NCBI RefSeq assembly: GCF_018688375.1
Contig: NZ_CP061318.1
Coordinates: 1,178,001-1,242,000 of the forward strand
Reading direction: 5' to 3'
From: Polynucleobacter sp. AP-Ainpum-60-G11
GTDB lineage: Bacteria; Pseudomonadota; Gammaproteobacteria; Burkholderiales; Burkholderiaceae
Length of the DNA: 64,000 nucleotides
Part shown: in pieces, positions 43,227 to 50,623 of the stretch
Layout of the letters: each line of letters begins with the position of its first letter
How positions within the stretch are numbered: position 1 is the first letter of the stretch
The notes under the pieces: model-generated
Told to the model about the DNA's origin: nothing
The model's input: the letters and a program-made list of their open reading frames with translations, nothing else
The model's database searches: none
Program-made: the position numbers and the translations under genes

Positions 43227-44411
43227 ATGAGTATTCGGCCTCTAGATGGCATTACCGTAGTTTCTTTAGAACACGCTATTGCAGCCCCATTTTGTACACG
43301 CCAATTGGCAGATTTGGGTGCACGTGTAATCAAGGTAGAAAGGCCTGGTGCTGGAGACTTCGCCCGCGCCTATGATGAGCGCGTCAATGGGATGTCCTCT
43401 CACTTCACTTGGGTCAATCGCTCCAAAGAAAGTTTGACCTTAGATCTCAAACAAGCTTCAGCATTAGCAGCCCTCAAGGCACTCCTCAAAACAGCGGATG
43501 TATTAGTGCAGAACTTAGCGCCCGGTGCAGCTGCGCGTATGGGACTGACTGCAGAGCTCTTGCAAAAAGATAATCCAGGTTTGATTTTGTGCGACATCTC
43601 AGGCTATGGAAATAATGGTCCTTATCGAGATAAGAAAGCTTACGATCTCCTAATTCAAAGTGAGGCTGGATTTTTATCAGTGACTGGCACTCCAGAAACA
43701 CCCAGTAAGGCTGGCAACTCGATTGCCGATATTGCTGCAGGCATGTACGCCTATACCAACGTATTGGCTGCGCTACTGCAAAGAGGTAAGACTGGAAAAG
43801 GGTCCACTATCGATGTCTCAATGCTGGAGTCTTTAGGCGAATGGATGAGCTACCCGCTTTACTACGCGTATGAAGGTGCTACACCACCCCCTCGCAATGG
43901 TGCATCCCATGCCACAATTTATCCCTATGGTCCCTTTAAAGCTGGCGACGGTGGTACTGTAATGCTGGGTCTACAAAACGACCGTGAGTGGGTTTTATTC
44001 TGCGAAGTAGTGCTCGAGAATCAAGCTCTAGCCAAAGATGAGCGCTTTGATAAAAACTTTAAACGCAATGAAAAGCGCGATGAACTGCTCTCGATCATTG
44101 ATGCCTGCTTTAGTCAGCTGACTACTGAACAGGTGATTGCAAAGCTAGATAAGGCCCAAATTGCAAATGCTCGCCTCAACGATATGCTGGGCTTATGGAA
44201 TCACGAACAACTTAAAGCTCGAGATCGTTGGGTACAAGTTGGTTCGCCTGTAGGCTCCATTCCAGCCATGCTACCTCCTGGCACCAATGACAGCTACGAC
44301 TACCGCATGGATGAAATCCCATCGGTAGGTCAACACACCAATGCAATCTTAGGTGAACTTGGTATTGCCGCGAGCGAGATTGAGGCTATGCGAGCGCAAG
44401 GAGCAATTTAA
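43227..44411 (+). CDS. class III (CaiB/BaiF) CoA-transferase
   Basis: 394 residues. N-terminal DGITVVSLEHAIAAPFCTRQLADLGARVIKVER is the family start; the catalytic Asp is in KAYDLLIQSEAGFL near residue 142. Family III enzymes exchange CoA between acids, for example in carnitine, succinyl or oxalate metabolism. The pair with the acyl-CoA dehydrogenase suggests activation then oxidation of an organic acid. Its stop TAA shares TTAA with the stop of the cardiolipin synthase gene. Confidence 0.9.
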   Translation: MSIRPLDGITVVSLEHAIAAPFCTRQLADLGARVIKVERPGAGDFARAYDERVNGMSSHFTWVNRSKESLTLDLKQASALAALKALLKTADVLVQNLAPGAAARMGLTAELLQKDNPGLILCDISGYGNNGPYRDKKAYDLLIQSEAGFLSVTGTPETPSKAGNSIADIAAGMYAYTNVLAALLQRGKTGKGSTIDVSMLESLGEWMSYPLYYAYEGATPPPRNGASHATIYPYGPFKAGDGGTVMLGLQNDREWVLFCEVVLENQALAKDERFDKNFKRNEKRDELLSIIDACFSQLTTEQVIAKLDKAQIANARLNDMLGLWNHEQLKARDRWVQVGSPVGSIPAMLPPGTNDSYDYRMDEIPSVGQHTNAILGELGIAASEIEAMRAQGAI

Positions 44412-45883
44412 AGCAAGGGTGAGGCTAAGTGCGCAGCGTTCTCTAGCAAGACGCGCCACCGTGGTCGCTTAGCCCAGCTTACTGGATTCACCATATCTGA
44501 TTGAGCCAAGTAGGAGTCAATCAAAGTTTCGAGTTTGGCGCAAAACTCATCGTTATATACGATTAAGCTAATTTCAAAATTAAGACGCAAGCTGCGTTGA
44601 TCGAAATTGACTGAACCAAAGATCGCTACACGCTTATCTATTAATAAGCTCTTCGTATGCAATAGGCCGCCATGAAATTCAGCGATATTGACACCAGCAC
44701 TCATGAGATCAGCATAAAAGCTGCGGCTACTCCAAGCGACCAATGTGGAATCATTTAATTTAGGAACAATGAGGGTTACATTAACGCCCCGACCTGCAGC
44801 TGCCATCAAGGCCTGAATCAAACCATCGTCTGGGCCAAAGTATGGCGTCGTAATAGTGAGCTCCTCACGCGCATCCATGATGGCTGAGAGTAGAACCTGA
44901 TACAAGATATCGTCGCGATAGACAGGGCCGGATGAAAACTCTTGAGCCAATACCTTGCCTTCCAATTGACTAGAGGCCGGCATAACTTCGGTGAAGTGTG
45001 TAATTTTAGGGTTATCTACACTCCAGTCAAATGAGAATGTCAGCTCAAACTGCGATGCAACTGGGCCTTCAATTCTGACCATGGCATCCACCCACTCACC
45101 TACGCCCGAGTCCTGCTTGAAAGTGCGCGGATCCACCATATTCATACTGCCAGTCCACACGATGGTGTTATCAATCACGAATATCTTACGATGCAGTCTT
45201 AAGTCGGCACGCCGAAATTGAAAGCGGCCAACCTGAATTGGCAAAGCTTCTGTGACCTCGATACCAGATTTTCTGAAGCGACTTGGCCAGGTAGATTTAA
45301 ACCAGTCTTTACTACCCAAGGAGTCCAATAACACCTTGCAAGCAACACCGCGTTGAGCAGCAGCAATTAAGGCTTCGCCAACCCGATCCGCGTCTCCACC
45401 TAAAGCCCATATATAGAACTCTAAATGCAGTGTTTTCTTTGCTTGATTAATCTCATCAATGAAATACTGCAAGATCTTCAGGGAGCTGGTGAATAATTCA
45501 ATCTGATTACCTGCGATTACCGGCGAGCCATTCATTGACTCGGCTAAGAGACTTAAGGCTCTGCCTTCAGTTGGGAGTAATTGCCTATCAGCCTGATAGC
45601 GCTTGCGCATAGTCTCAGTAATGGCAGCGTACTCTTTGTCCATACGAATAATTTTCCGAGTGAGCTTGCGACCAACAGGGCGCTCACCAATCAAAATATA
45701 TAAACTAATTCCAATCAATGGAAAGAGAATCACAATCAAAAACCAGGCAAGCACAACGCCTACTGGTCTTCTGACGGAGATCAATCTAAATCCGAATAGG
45801 ATCACAATAATGGCATGTGCTATCGGAACCCAAATGAAGGAGAAGCCAAAAATAGACCCCAGTAGATAATTTAATACGCTCAT
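44408..45883 (-). CDS. cls: cardiolipin synthase (phospholipase D family)
   Basis: 491 residues from ATG 45883 (GGAAATC upstream; a longer in-frame start lies in the EEP gene). Two N-terminal membrane helices, then two HKD motifs: HRKIFVIDNTIVWTGSMN near residue 224 and HTKSLLIDKRVAIFGSVN near residue 403. The enzyme condenses two phosphatidylglycerol molecules to cardiolipin. The ATG overlaps the upstream gene's stop as ATGA (45880-45883), so it is translated after it. Confidence 0.93.
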   Translation of the reverse strand: MSVLNYLLGSIFGFSFIWVPIAHAIIVILFGFRLISVRRPVGVVLAWFLIVILFPLIGISLYILIGERPVGRKLTRKIIRMDKEYAAITETMRKRYQADRQLLPTEGRALSLLAESMNGSPVIAGNQIELFTSSLKILQYFIDEINQAKKTLHLEFYIWALGGDADRVGEALIAAAQRGVACKVLLDSLGSKDWFKSTWPSRFRKSGIEVTEALPIQVGRFQFRRADLRLHRKIFVIDNTIVWTGSMNMVDPRTFKQDSGVGEWVDAMVRIEGPVASQFELTFSFDWSVDNPKITHFTEVMPASSQLEGKVLAQEFSSGPVYRDDILYQVLLSAIMDAREELTITTPYFGPDDGLIQALMAAAGRGVNVTLIVPKLNDSTLVAWSSRSFYADLMSAGVNIAEFHGGLLHTKSLLIDKRVAIFGSVNFDQRSLRLNFEISLIVYNDEFCAKLETLIDSYLAQSDMVNPVSWAKRPRWRVLLENAAHLASPLL

Positions 45884-46632
45884 ATGATTTCCAGTTCTGC
45901 TGCAATACCTAAGTGATCTGATAATTTCAGCCATTCATGCAACACTTCTGCAGAATGGATTTTTAAACCCCGCACATAAATTCGATCCATCGCAAGCATT
46001 GGCTTCACACTGGGGAAGGTTTTTGCGGGGGCGCCAGTAAGTGCTTCAAAGACTTCACTAAAACCAGCCGCTCGCATCGGGGCGCTCACGCGATTCCGCC
46101 AATCATTAAAGTCCCCAGCCACAATTGTTGGGCCACCATTCGCCAGTGAATCAATGTAGCGAATGATCTCATCTAATTGACGCTCACGCCCTCTTTCAAA
46201 TAGAGCGAGATGCACGCAAAAACAATGGATCGGCGTTGGCACACCCTCTAATTGAGTAATGCTGTGAAGTAAGCCGCGCCTTTCAAATCGATAAGCAGAG
46301 ATATCGTAGTTCTCGCCCTTATGCAAAGGTCTTTTAGAAAGGATCGCATTGCCATGATGCCCATCGGGATACTCGACGTTTTTACCGTAATGCCAATCAT
46401 GCCAAAAGTCTTCCGAAAAAAAATGAGTTAACTCCGTCAATGGCCACTGACCAAATCGTCGAATGCGGCCGCGATGCTCCTGTTGAAGTTCCTGCAGAAA
46501 AAGTAAATCTGGATGGTGGCTACGCATTTTTTGACGAAGCTCGTAAATAGTAGATTTTCTATGTAAGGGAGAAAGACCCTTATGCACATTGATTGTCATG
46601 ACACTAAATCGACCTAACTGCACTTGCGTCAT
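45880..46632 (-). CDS. endonuclease/exonuclease/phosphatase-family protein
   Basis: 250 residues with EEP motifs: VMTINVHKG near residue 11, LLFLQELQQ near residue 40, GDFNDWRNRV near residue 164, and the terminal SDHLGI near residue 240. Related to E. coli YbhP, whose gene also lies next to a cardiolipin-synthase-type gene, so the pairing is conserved in concept. Probably a phosphodiesterase acting on lipid or nucleic acid. Its start ATG overlaps the stop of the BFD-like gene by one base. Confidence 0.85.
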   Translation of the reverse strand: MTQVQLGRFSVMTINVHKGLSPLHRKSTIYELRQKMRSHHPDLLFLQELQQEHRGRIRRFGQWPLTELTHFFSEDFWHDWHYGKNVEYPDGHHGNAILSKRPLHKGENYDISAYRFERRGLLHSITQLEGVPTPIHCFCVHLALFERGRERQLDEIIRYIDSLANGGPTIVAGDFNDWRNRVSAPMRAAGFSEVFEALTGAPAKTFPSVKPMLAMDRIYVRGLKIHSAEVLHEWLKLSDHLGIAAELEII

Positions 46633-46832
46633 TAAAACTGCCCCGCAGCGCGTTGTCGCCTTACACGCGCCAAATAAATTTCACCTTCAACTAAATCCTG
46701 GCATTGCATGCACTTATTGCAAATCGAGGCCTGCTCACGCAACTCATCAATGGAGTCGATCGGATGCTCGTCGAGATATTCACGAAGATCGACATCGAGG
46801 ACCTCATTACAGAGGCAAATGACTTCAGCCAT
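46632..46832 (-). CDS. BFD-like [2Fe-2S] small protein
   Basis: 66 residues. Cys6 and Cys8 (VICLCNEV) and Cys38, Cys41, Cys44 (ASICNKCMQC) give the C-x-C ... C-x2-C spacing of bacterioferritin-associated ferredoxins, with an extra Cys. The family donates electrons to release iron from bacterioferritin; here no bacterioferritin gene is adjacent. First gene of the BFD/EEP/cls transcript, divergent from tupB. Confidence 0.8.
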   Translation of the reverse strand: MAEVICLCNEVLDVDLREYLDEHPIDSIDELREQASICNKCMQCQDLVEGEIYLARVRRQRAAGQF

Positions 46833-46897
46833 GAGTTAAAAAAGGGAAATTGTTTGCATTTATGCCATTTTGCCATTGCCTTGCTAGAATCAAGCCC
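46833..46897 (+). promoter_or_regulatory. tupB upstream region
   Basis: Holds an extended -10 element (TGCTAGAAT, core at 46885-46890) and a direct repeat TGCCATT-T-TGCCATT (46863-46877) ending eight bases before it, in a position to act as an operator. No good -35 exists. The regulator is not identifiable here. Confidence 0.4.
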
Positions 46898-47593
46898 ATG
46901 TTTACGACCTTTCAGGACGCCCTCACACTTCTCACGCACTTAGATGCCGGGGTAATTGGGATCGTTTTAGTCTCCCTTCAGGTTAGCTTGTCGGCACTCC
47001 TGCTCGGCACCCTCATTGGTCTGCCCTTGGGAGCGGTTTTAGCAACCGAAGAATTCATTGGCAAAAAGACGATCACAGTTACCTTAAATACCCTTATGGG
47101 CGTTCCGACAGTCATCGTAGGCGTTGTGGTTTACCTCTTACTCTCCCGAACAGGGCCTTTAGGTGTCTGGGGATGGCTTTTTACGCCCAAAGGCATGATC
47201 CTCGCCCAAACACTACTCACAACCCCCTTAATAGCCGCCCTAAGCCGCCAAATTCTGGAAGATTCCTGGAGAATTCATAGAGACTCATTTATGGCTCTTC
47301 GCTTGCCCAGACTTTCTTCACTGAAATGGCTGATCTGGGACTGCCGTTTTTCCCTGACAATTGCCGTGCTGGCTGGACTGGCTAGAGCAATATCCGAGGT
47401 CGGAGCGGTCATGATTGTCGGTGGCAATATTGACCATTACACGCGCACCATGACCACAGCAATTGCGCTTGAAACTAGTAAGGGCGACCTCCCCCTAGCA
47501 CTTGCCCTGGGCATTGTTTTGCTTGGCATAGTGCTGTTAGCAAATCTCTTCACATTTGCAGTCCGTCAAGTTGCGGAGCGTCGCTATGGTTAA
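46898..47593 (+). CDS. tupB: tungstate ABC transporter permease TupB
   Basis: 231 residues from ATG 46898 (a longer frame begins 48 bp earlier without a ribosome site). Six membrane segments and the binding-protein-dependent transport loop GLARAISEVGAVMIVGGNID near residue 163. The protein shape and the GGNIDHYTRTMTTAIALETSKGD tail after the loop are TupB-like. It forms the channel for tungstate. The ATPase start overlaps its stop by 8 bases. Confidence 0.9.
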   Translation: MFTTFQDALTLLTHLDAGVIGIVLVSLQVSLSALLLGTLIGLPLGAVLATEEFIGKKTITVTLNTLMGVPTVIVGVVVYLLLSRTGPLGVWGWLFTPKGMILAQTLLTTPLIAALSRQILEDSWRIHRDSFMALRLPRLSSLKWLIWDCRFSLTIAVLAGLARAISEVGAVMIVGGNIDHYTRTMTTAIALETSKGDLPLALALGIVLLGIVLLANLFTFAVRQVAERRYG

Positions 47594-48296
47594 TGCCAAC
47601 GAACAATTTGCACAATTCATTGAATTAAAAGACATCATCGTCAAAAGTAATGGGCGAGTCATCTTGGATATTCCCCATGCCTTAATCCCTGCTGATCGCA
47701 TTTGCGCCTGCATTGGGCCCAACGGCGCTGGAAAGACGACCTTATTAAAACTGTTGGATGGCTTGATTAAGCCCGATTCAGGCACGGTGGATTATTCATG
47801 TGGGAATAACCGCTCATCTTTGGTGCTGCACCACACACCCATGATTAAAGCCTCAGCAAGAACCAATCTTGCTATGGTGAGGGACTCAGATTCTTCTATT
47901 GGTTCAATCCAAATTGATGAAGTCATTGAGCAGATTGGCTTAGGTCATCTTGCCAACAGTCCTGCCCACAAACTATCAGCAGGTGAAAGACAAAAGCTTT
48001 GTCTTGGGAGAGCCATTTTGCAAAAACCCAATTTAGTTTTACTCGATGAGCCTACAGCCAATCTTGATCCAAACACCACTGAGCAAGTTGAAGAAATCAT
48101 TCGTCATTTTCAGAGCAATGGCACGAATGTGATTTTTACTTCACATCAGCTTGCGCAAGTACAAAGGTTGGCTGAATACATCGTCTTCATCGATCAGGGT
48201 CAGATAAAAGAAAAAGGACCCGTAGGTCCTTTCTTTGCTGATCCTCAGACTCAAGCAGCTAAGCGCTACTTACATCAAGAGTTACTTTCAGACTAA
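47586..48296 (+). CDS. tupC: tungstate ABC transporter ATPase TupC
   Basis: 236 residues from ATG 47586, overlapping tupB by 8 bp. Walker A GPNGAGKTT near residue 42, signature LSAGERQKL near residue 130, Walker B LVLLDEPTANLDP, H-loop TSHQLAQVQ. No C-terminal TOBE domain; the free-standing Mop gene at 1277 could compensate. The frame ends at 48296 adjacent to the stop of the convergent gene. A strong hairpin sits inside its 3' coding part. Confidence 0.9.
   Translation: MVNANEQFAQFIELKDIIVKSNGRVILDIPHALIPADRICACIGPNGAGKTTLLKLLDGLIKPDSGTVDYSCGNNRSSLVLHHTPMIKASARTNLAMVRDSDSSIGSIQIDEVIEQIGLGHLANSPAHKLSAGERQKLCLGRAILQKPNLVLLDEPTANLDPNTTEQVEEIIRHFQSNGTNVIFTSHQLAQVQRLAEYIVFIDQGQIKEKGPVGPFFADPQTQAAKRYLHQELLSD
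48213..48236 (+). terminator. intrinsic terminator inside the tupC coding region
   Basis: AAAGGACC-CGTA-GGTCCTTT followed by TTCTTT, an 8-bp perfect stem about 60 bases before the tupC stop. With no spacer before the convergent gene, the transcription end may have moved into the coding region. It would truncate transcripts before the stop unless termination is slow, so the effect needs testing. Confidence 0.5.
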
Positions 48297-48590
48297 TTAC
48301 TTTGCTGCTGGTGCTGGCGCAGGAGCTGCAGCTGCAGCTGCTGCCACTGGTGCCACGAATGGTGGCGGAGCTACACAAGCTGCTGGAGCTGGAGTGCCAG
48401 GTACTCTAAATTGGTCGGCCACTCGATTTTGCGCCTGGCATAACTTGAATGCACCAACCTTATCTCCATATGCAGTCTTAGCTTTTGCCAAGGTTGCAGC
48501 CTCTTGAGCTTCAGGCGTTAAAGGTGGCAAGGCGGCAAATGCAGCCGCGGTTGCAAATGAACAGAGTGTGAAAGCGATGATTTTTTTCAT
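48297..48590 (-). CDS. small secreted Ala/Pro-rich protein in the formate dehydrogenase operon
   Basis: 97 residues from ATG 48590 (AAGGAC upstream). Signal peptide MKKIIAFTLCSFATAAAFA, then a region with a Cys (FKLCQAQNR) and AACVAPPP, ending in an Ala/Pro tail. Small Cys-containing exported protein, no family recognised. It starts 10 bp after the cytochrome subunit stop, so it is the distal gene of the formate dehydrogenase transcript. Confidence 0.65.
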   Translation of the reverse strand: MKKIIAFTLCSFATAAAFAALPPLTPEAQEAATLAKAKTAYGDKVGAFKLCQAQNRVADQFRVPGTPAPAACVAPPPFVAPVAAAAAAAPAPAPAAK

Positions 48591-48600
48591 GGCTTTGTCC

Positions 48601-49656
48601 TTATTTATTAATCTTGTTGTACCAAATTTCATGGTGTTCTTTAGCCCAAGTTGCATCAACGTAGCCAGTCTTCATACCATCGATTGAACCCTGCATACCA
48701 ACTGTACCGATGTAGATATGACCCATCGCCATTGCTGTCATCAAGATAGCAGCAGAGCTATGAATGATGTTAGCCAACTGCATAGTGCCGCGCAAGTATT
48801 GGATATCCATGAATGGAACGATCATGTCGAGCACAAATCCTGAGGCAGAAATAATCAAGCCTAGGAATACCATGCCAAACCAGAACCAGAACTTCTCACC
48901 AAAGTTAAAGAAACCAGCTGGCACATGCTTACCAGAGAAGATTCCACCGAATGACATCAACCAAGCCATATCGCCTTCTCCAAAAATGTTCTTACGAACA
49001 AAGAGGAAGAAGAAAATGACAATGCTTAATGTGAACAATGGACCAGTGAAATTATGGATGTTTTTGCAAAGCATCAAGAATGCGCCGTAAGCCGCACCAC
49101 CCATCAATGGCATTGCAAAGAACTTGCCGTACAAAATCAAAAGGCCAGTAAATGCAAGAGCAATAAAGCTAAATGCCATAGTCCAGTGAGTGAGACGATC
49201 AAAGCCATTAAAACGCTTAATCTTTGTACCAGATAAAGGCTCATGCAACTTGATTGGGCCTTTAACCATATACATTGCAATCACACCGAAGAATGCAAGT
49301 GCAAGCAACCAGCCGCCATACACAGTAATCACACCATTACGAATCAAGCGCCATTGCTGACCAGAGCGCTGAATCAATACACTTGCCTCTTTATCAGGAA
49401 TGCTGACGTAGTTGTAAGGATCGCTGTTAGCTGTATCCCAGATAGCACCCTCTTTTGGAGCTGTATTTGCTGGCTGTGATTGAGCTTGAGTTCCATTAGG
49501 AATCGCATTGAGATTTTTTGGAATATCAATTCCACTTGGTGATGGCAATGGTTGCATTGGCGCGCGATCGGCCAAGCTCACACCACTCAATAAGCTAAGT
49601 GATACACCCAGGGCCAGCAACCATGAGCGACTAACACTTGAAAATGATCGATTCAT
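48601..49656 (-). CDS. fdhC: formate dehydrogenase cytochrome b (gamma) subunit
   Basis: 351 residues. N-terminal signal-like helix, a proline- and Gln-rich stretch of about 75 residues, then membrane domain with RFNGFDRLTHWTMAFSFIALAFTGLL near residue 145 (haem His), MLCKNIHNFTGPLFTLS and later HSSAAILMTAMAMGHIYIG near residue 300. It anchors the enzyme and passes electrons from the Fe-S subunit to quinone. Longer N-terminus than in FdnI, as in Burkholderiales forms. Confidence 0.92.
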   Translation of the reverse strand: MNRSFSSVSRSWLLALGVSLSLLSGVSLADRAPMQPLPSPSGIDIPKNLNAIPNGTQAQSQPANTAPKEGAIWDTANSDPYNYVSIPDKEASVLIQRSGQQWRLIRNGVITVYGGWLLALAFFGVIAMYMVKGPIKLHEPLSGTKIKRFNGFDRLTHWTMAFSFIALAFTGLLILYGKFFAMPLMGGAAYGAFLMLCKNIHNFTGPLFTLSIVIFFFLFVRKNIFGEGDMAWLMSFGGIFSGKHVPAGFFNFGEKFWFWFGMVFLGLIISASGFVLDMIVPFMDIQYLRGTMQLANIIHSSAAILMTAMAMGHIYIGTVGMQGSIDGMKTGYVDATWAKEHHEIWYNKINK

Positions 49657-49703
49657 ACAAATATCCTTAAACGTTTTCGTTTTATTTATTGTTGTTTAAC
49701 TGA

Positions 49704-49940
49704 TCACTTAGCGCGTGAATACTCAGATTGTTTCTGATTGCGCTTGTTAATCGCCTCCGTCCAACTAGCTTGATCACCCGGAGTCCAGCCCTTTGTCATA
49801 AATCCATTGTCAGCACCCATGTAAGGGGCTACGTCAGGACGCTTTGCAGCTTTCGCTGCAATTTCAGGAGGCTCTGAGCAGGCAACCAAGAAAGCACCAG
49901 CCGCTAAACATAAACCGAGAGTTTTGAAATTCAATTTCAT
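49704..49940 (-). CDS. small lipoprotein in the formate dehydrogenase operon
   Basis: 78 residues with a lipoprotein signal (LGLCLAAGAFLVAC, lipobox LVAC) and a short mature part (PDVAPYMGADNGFMTKGWTPGD). Its ATG overlaps the beta-subunit stop by 4 bases, so translation is coupled. It sits between beta and cytochrome genes, suggesting an accessory subunit or assembly role. Family function is not known to me. Confidence 0.7.
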   Translation of the reverse strand: MKLNFKTLGLCLAAGAFLVACSEPPEIAAKAAKRPDVAPYMGADNGFMTKGWTPGDQASWTEAINKRNQKQSEYSRAK

Positions 49941-50596
49941 GACTTTGCTCCTGGAATTTTGTCAGCAGGTGTTGGTTTAGGTGCAGGTGATCCTGAAGGA
50001 CCATAAGCTGTTGACCAACCAAAGATGTCGTTACTTGGGTATCTGCCATTCGCTTCACGAACTGATACTCGTTTAGCGTAAATTGAAGAAATCACTTCGT
50101 CATCGCCACCAATCAATGCCTTGGTTGAACACATCTCGGCACATAAAGGCAACTTACCTTCAGCCAAGCGGTTACGGCCATACTTCTCAAACTCAGCAAC
50201 GCTACCGTTTGCTTCTGGACCACCACTACAGAATGTGCACTTGTCCATCTTGCTGCGGGAACCAAAGGCACCCTTGCTCAGGAACTGAGGAGCACCAAAT
50301 GGGCAGGCAAAAGAGCAGTAACCACAACCGATACAGATGTCTTTGTCATGCAATACGACACCTTCATCGGTACGGTAGAAGCAATCCACTGGACAGACAG
50401 CCATACAAGGCGCATCTGAGCAGTGCATACAAGCAACTGATACAGATTTCTCTTGGCCAATTACGCCGTCATTCACCGTTACAACGCGGCGACGAGTAAT
50501 ACCCCAAGGTACTTCGTTATCGTTTTTACAAGCTGTGACACAGCCGTTGCACTCAATGCATCGTTCTGTATCGCAAATAAATTTCATTCTTGCCAT
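49937..50596 (-). CDS. fdhB: formate dehydrogenase Fe-S (beta) subunit
   Basis: 219 residues. Four [4Fe-4S] motifs: CIECNGCVTAC near residue 14, CMHCSDAPCMAVCP near residue 56, CIGCGYCSFACP near residue 92, and CTFCSGG with CAEMCS near residue 124-160. It wires the catalytic subunit to the membrane cytochrome. Starts 28 bp after the alpha gene and overlaps the lipoprotein gene by 4 bases. Confidence 0.95.
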   Translation of the reverse strand: MARMKFICDTERCIECNGCVTACKNDNEVPWGITRRRVVTVNDGVIGQEKSVSVACMHCSDAPCMAVCPVDCFYRTDEGVVLHDKDICIGCGYCSFACPFGAPQFLSKGAFGSRSKMDKCTFCSGGPEANGSVAEFEKYGRNRLAEGKLPLCAEMCSTKALIGGDDEVISSIYAKRVSVREANGRYPSNDIFGWSTAYGPSGSPAPKPTPADKIPGAKS

Positions 50597-50623
50597 GATG
50601 TTCTCCTGACTTTATTTTTTAAC

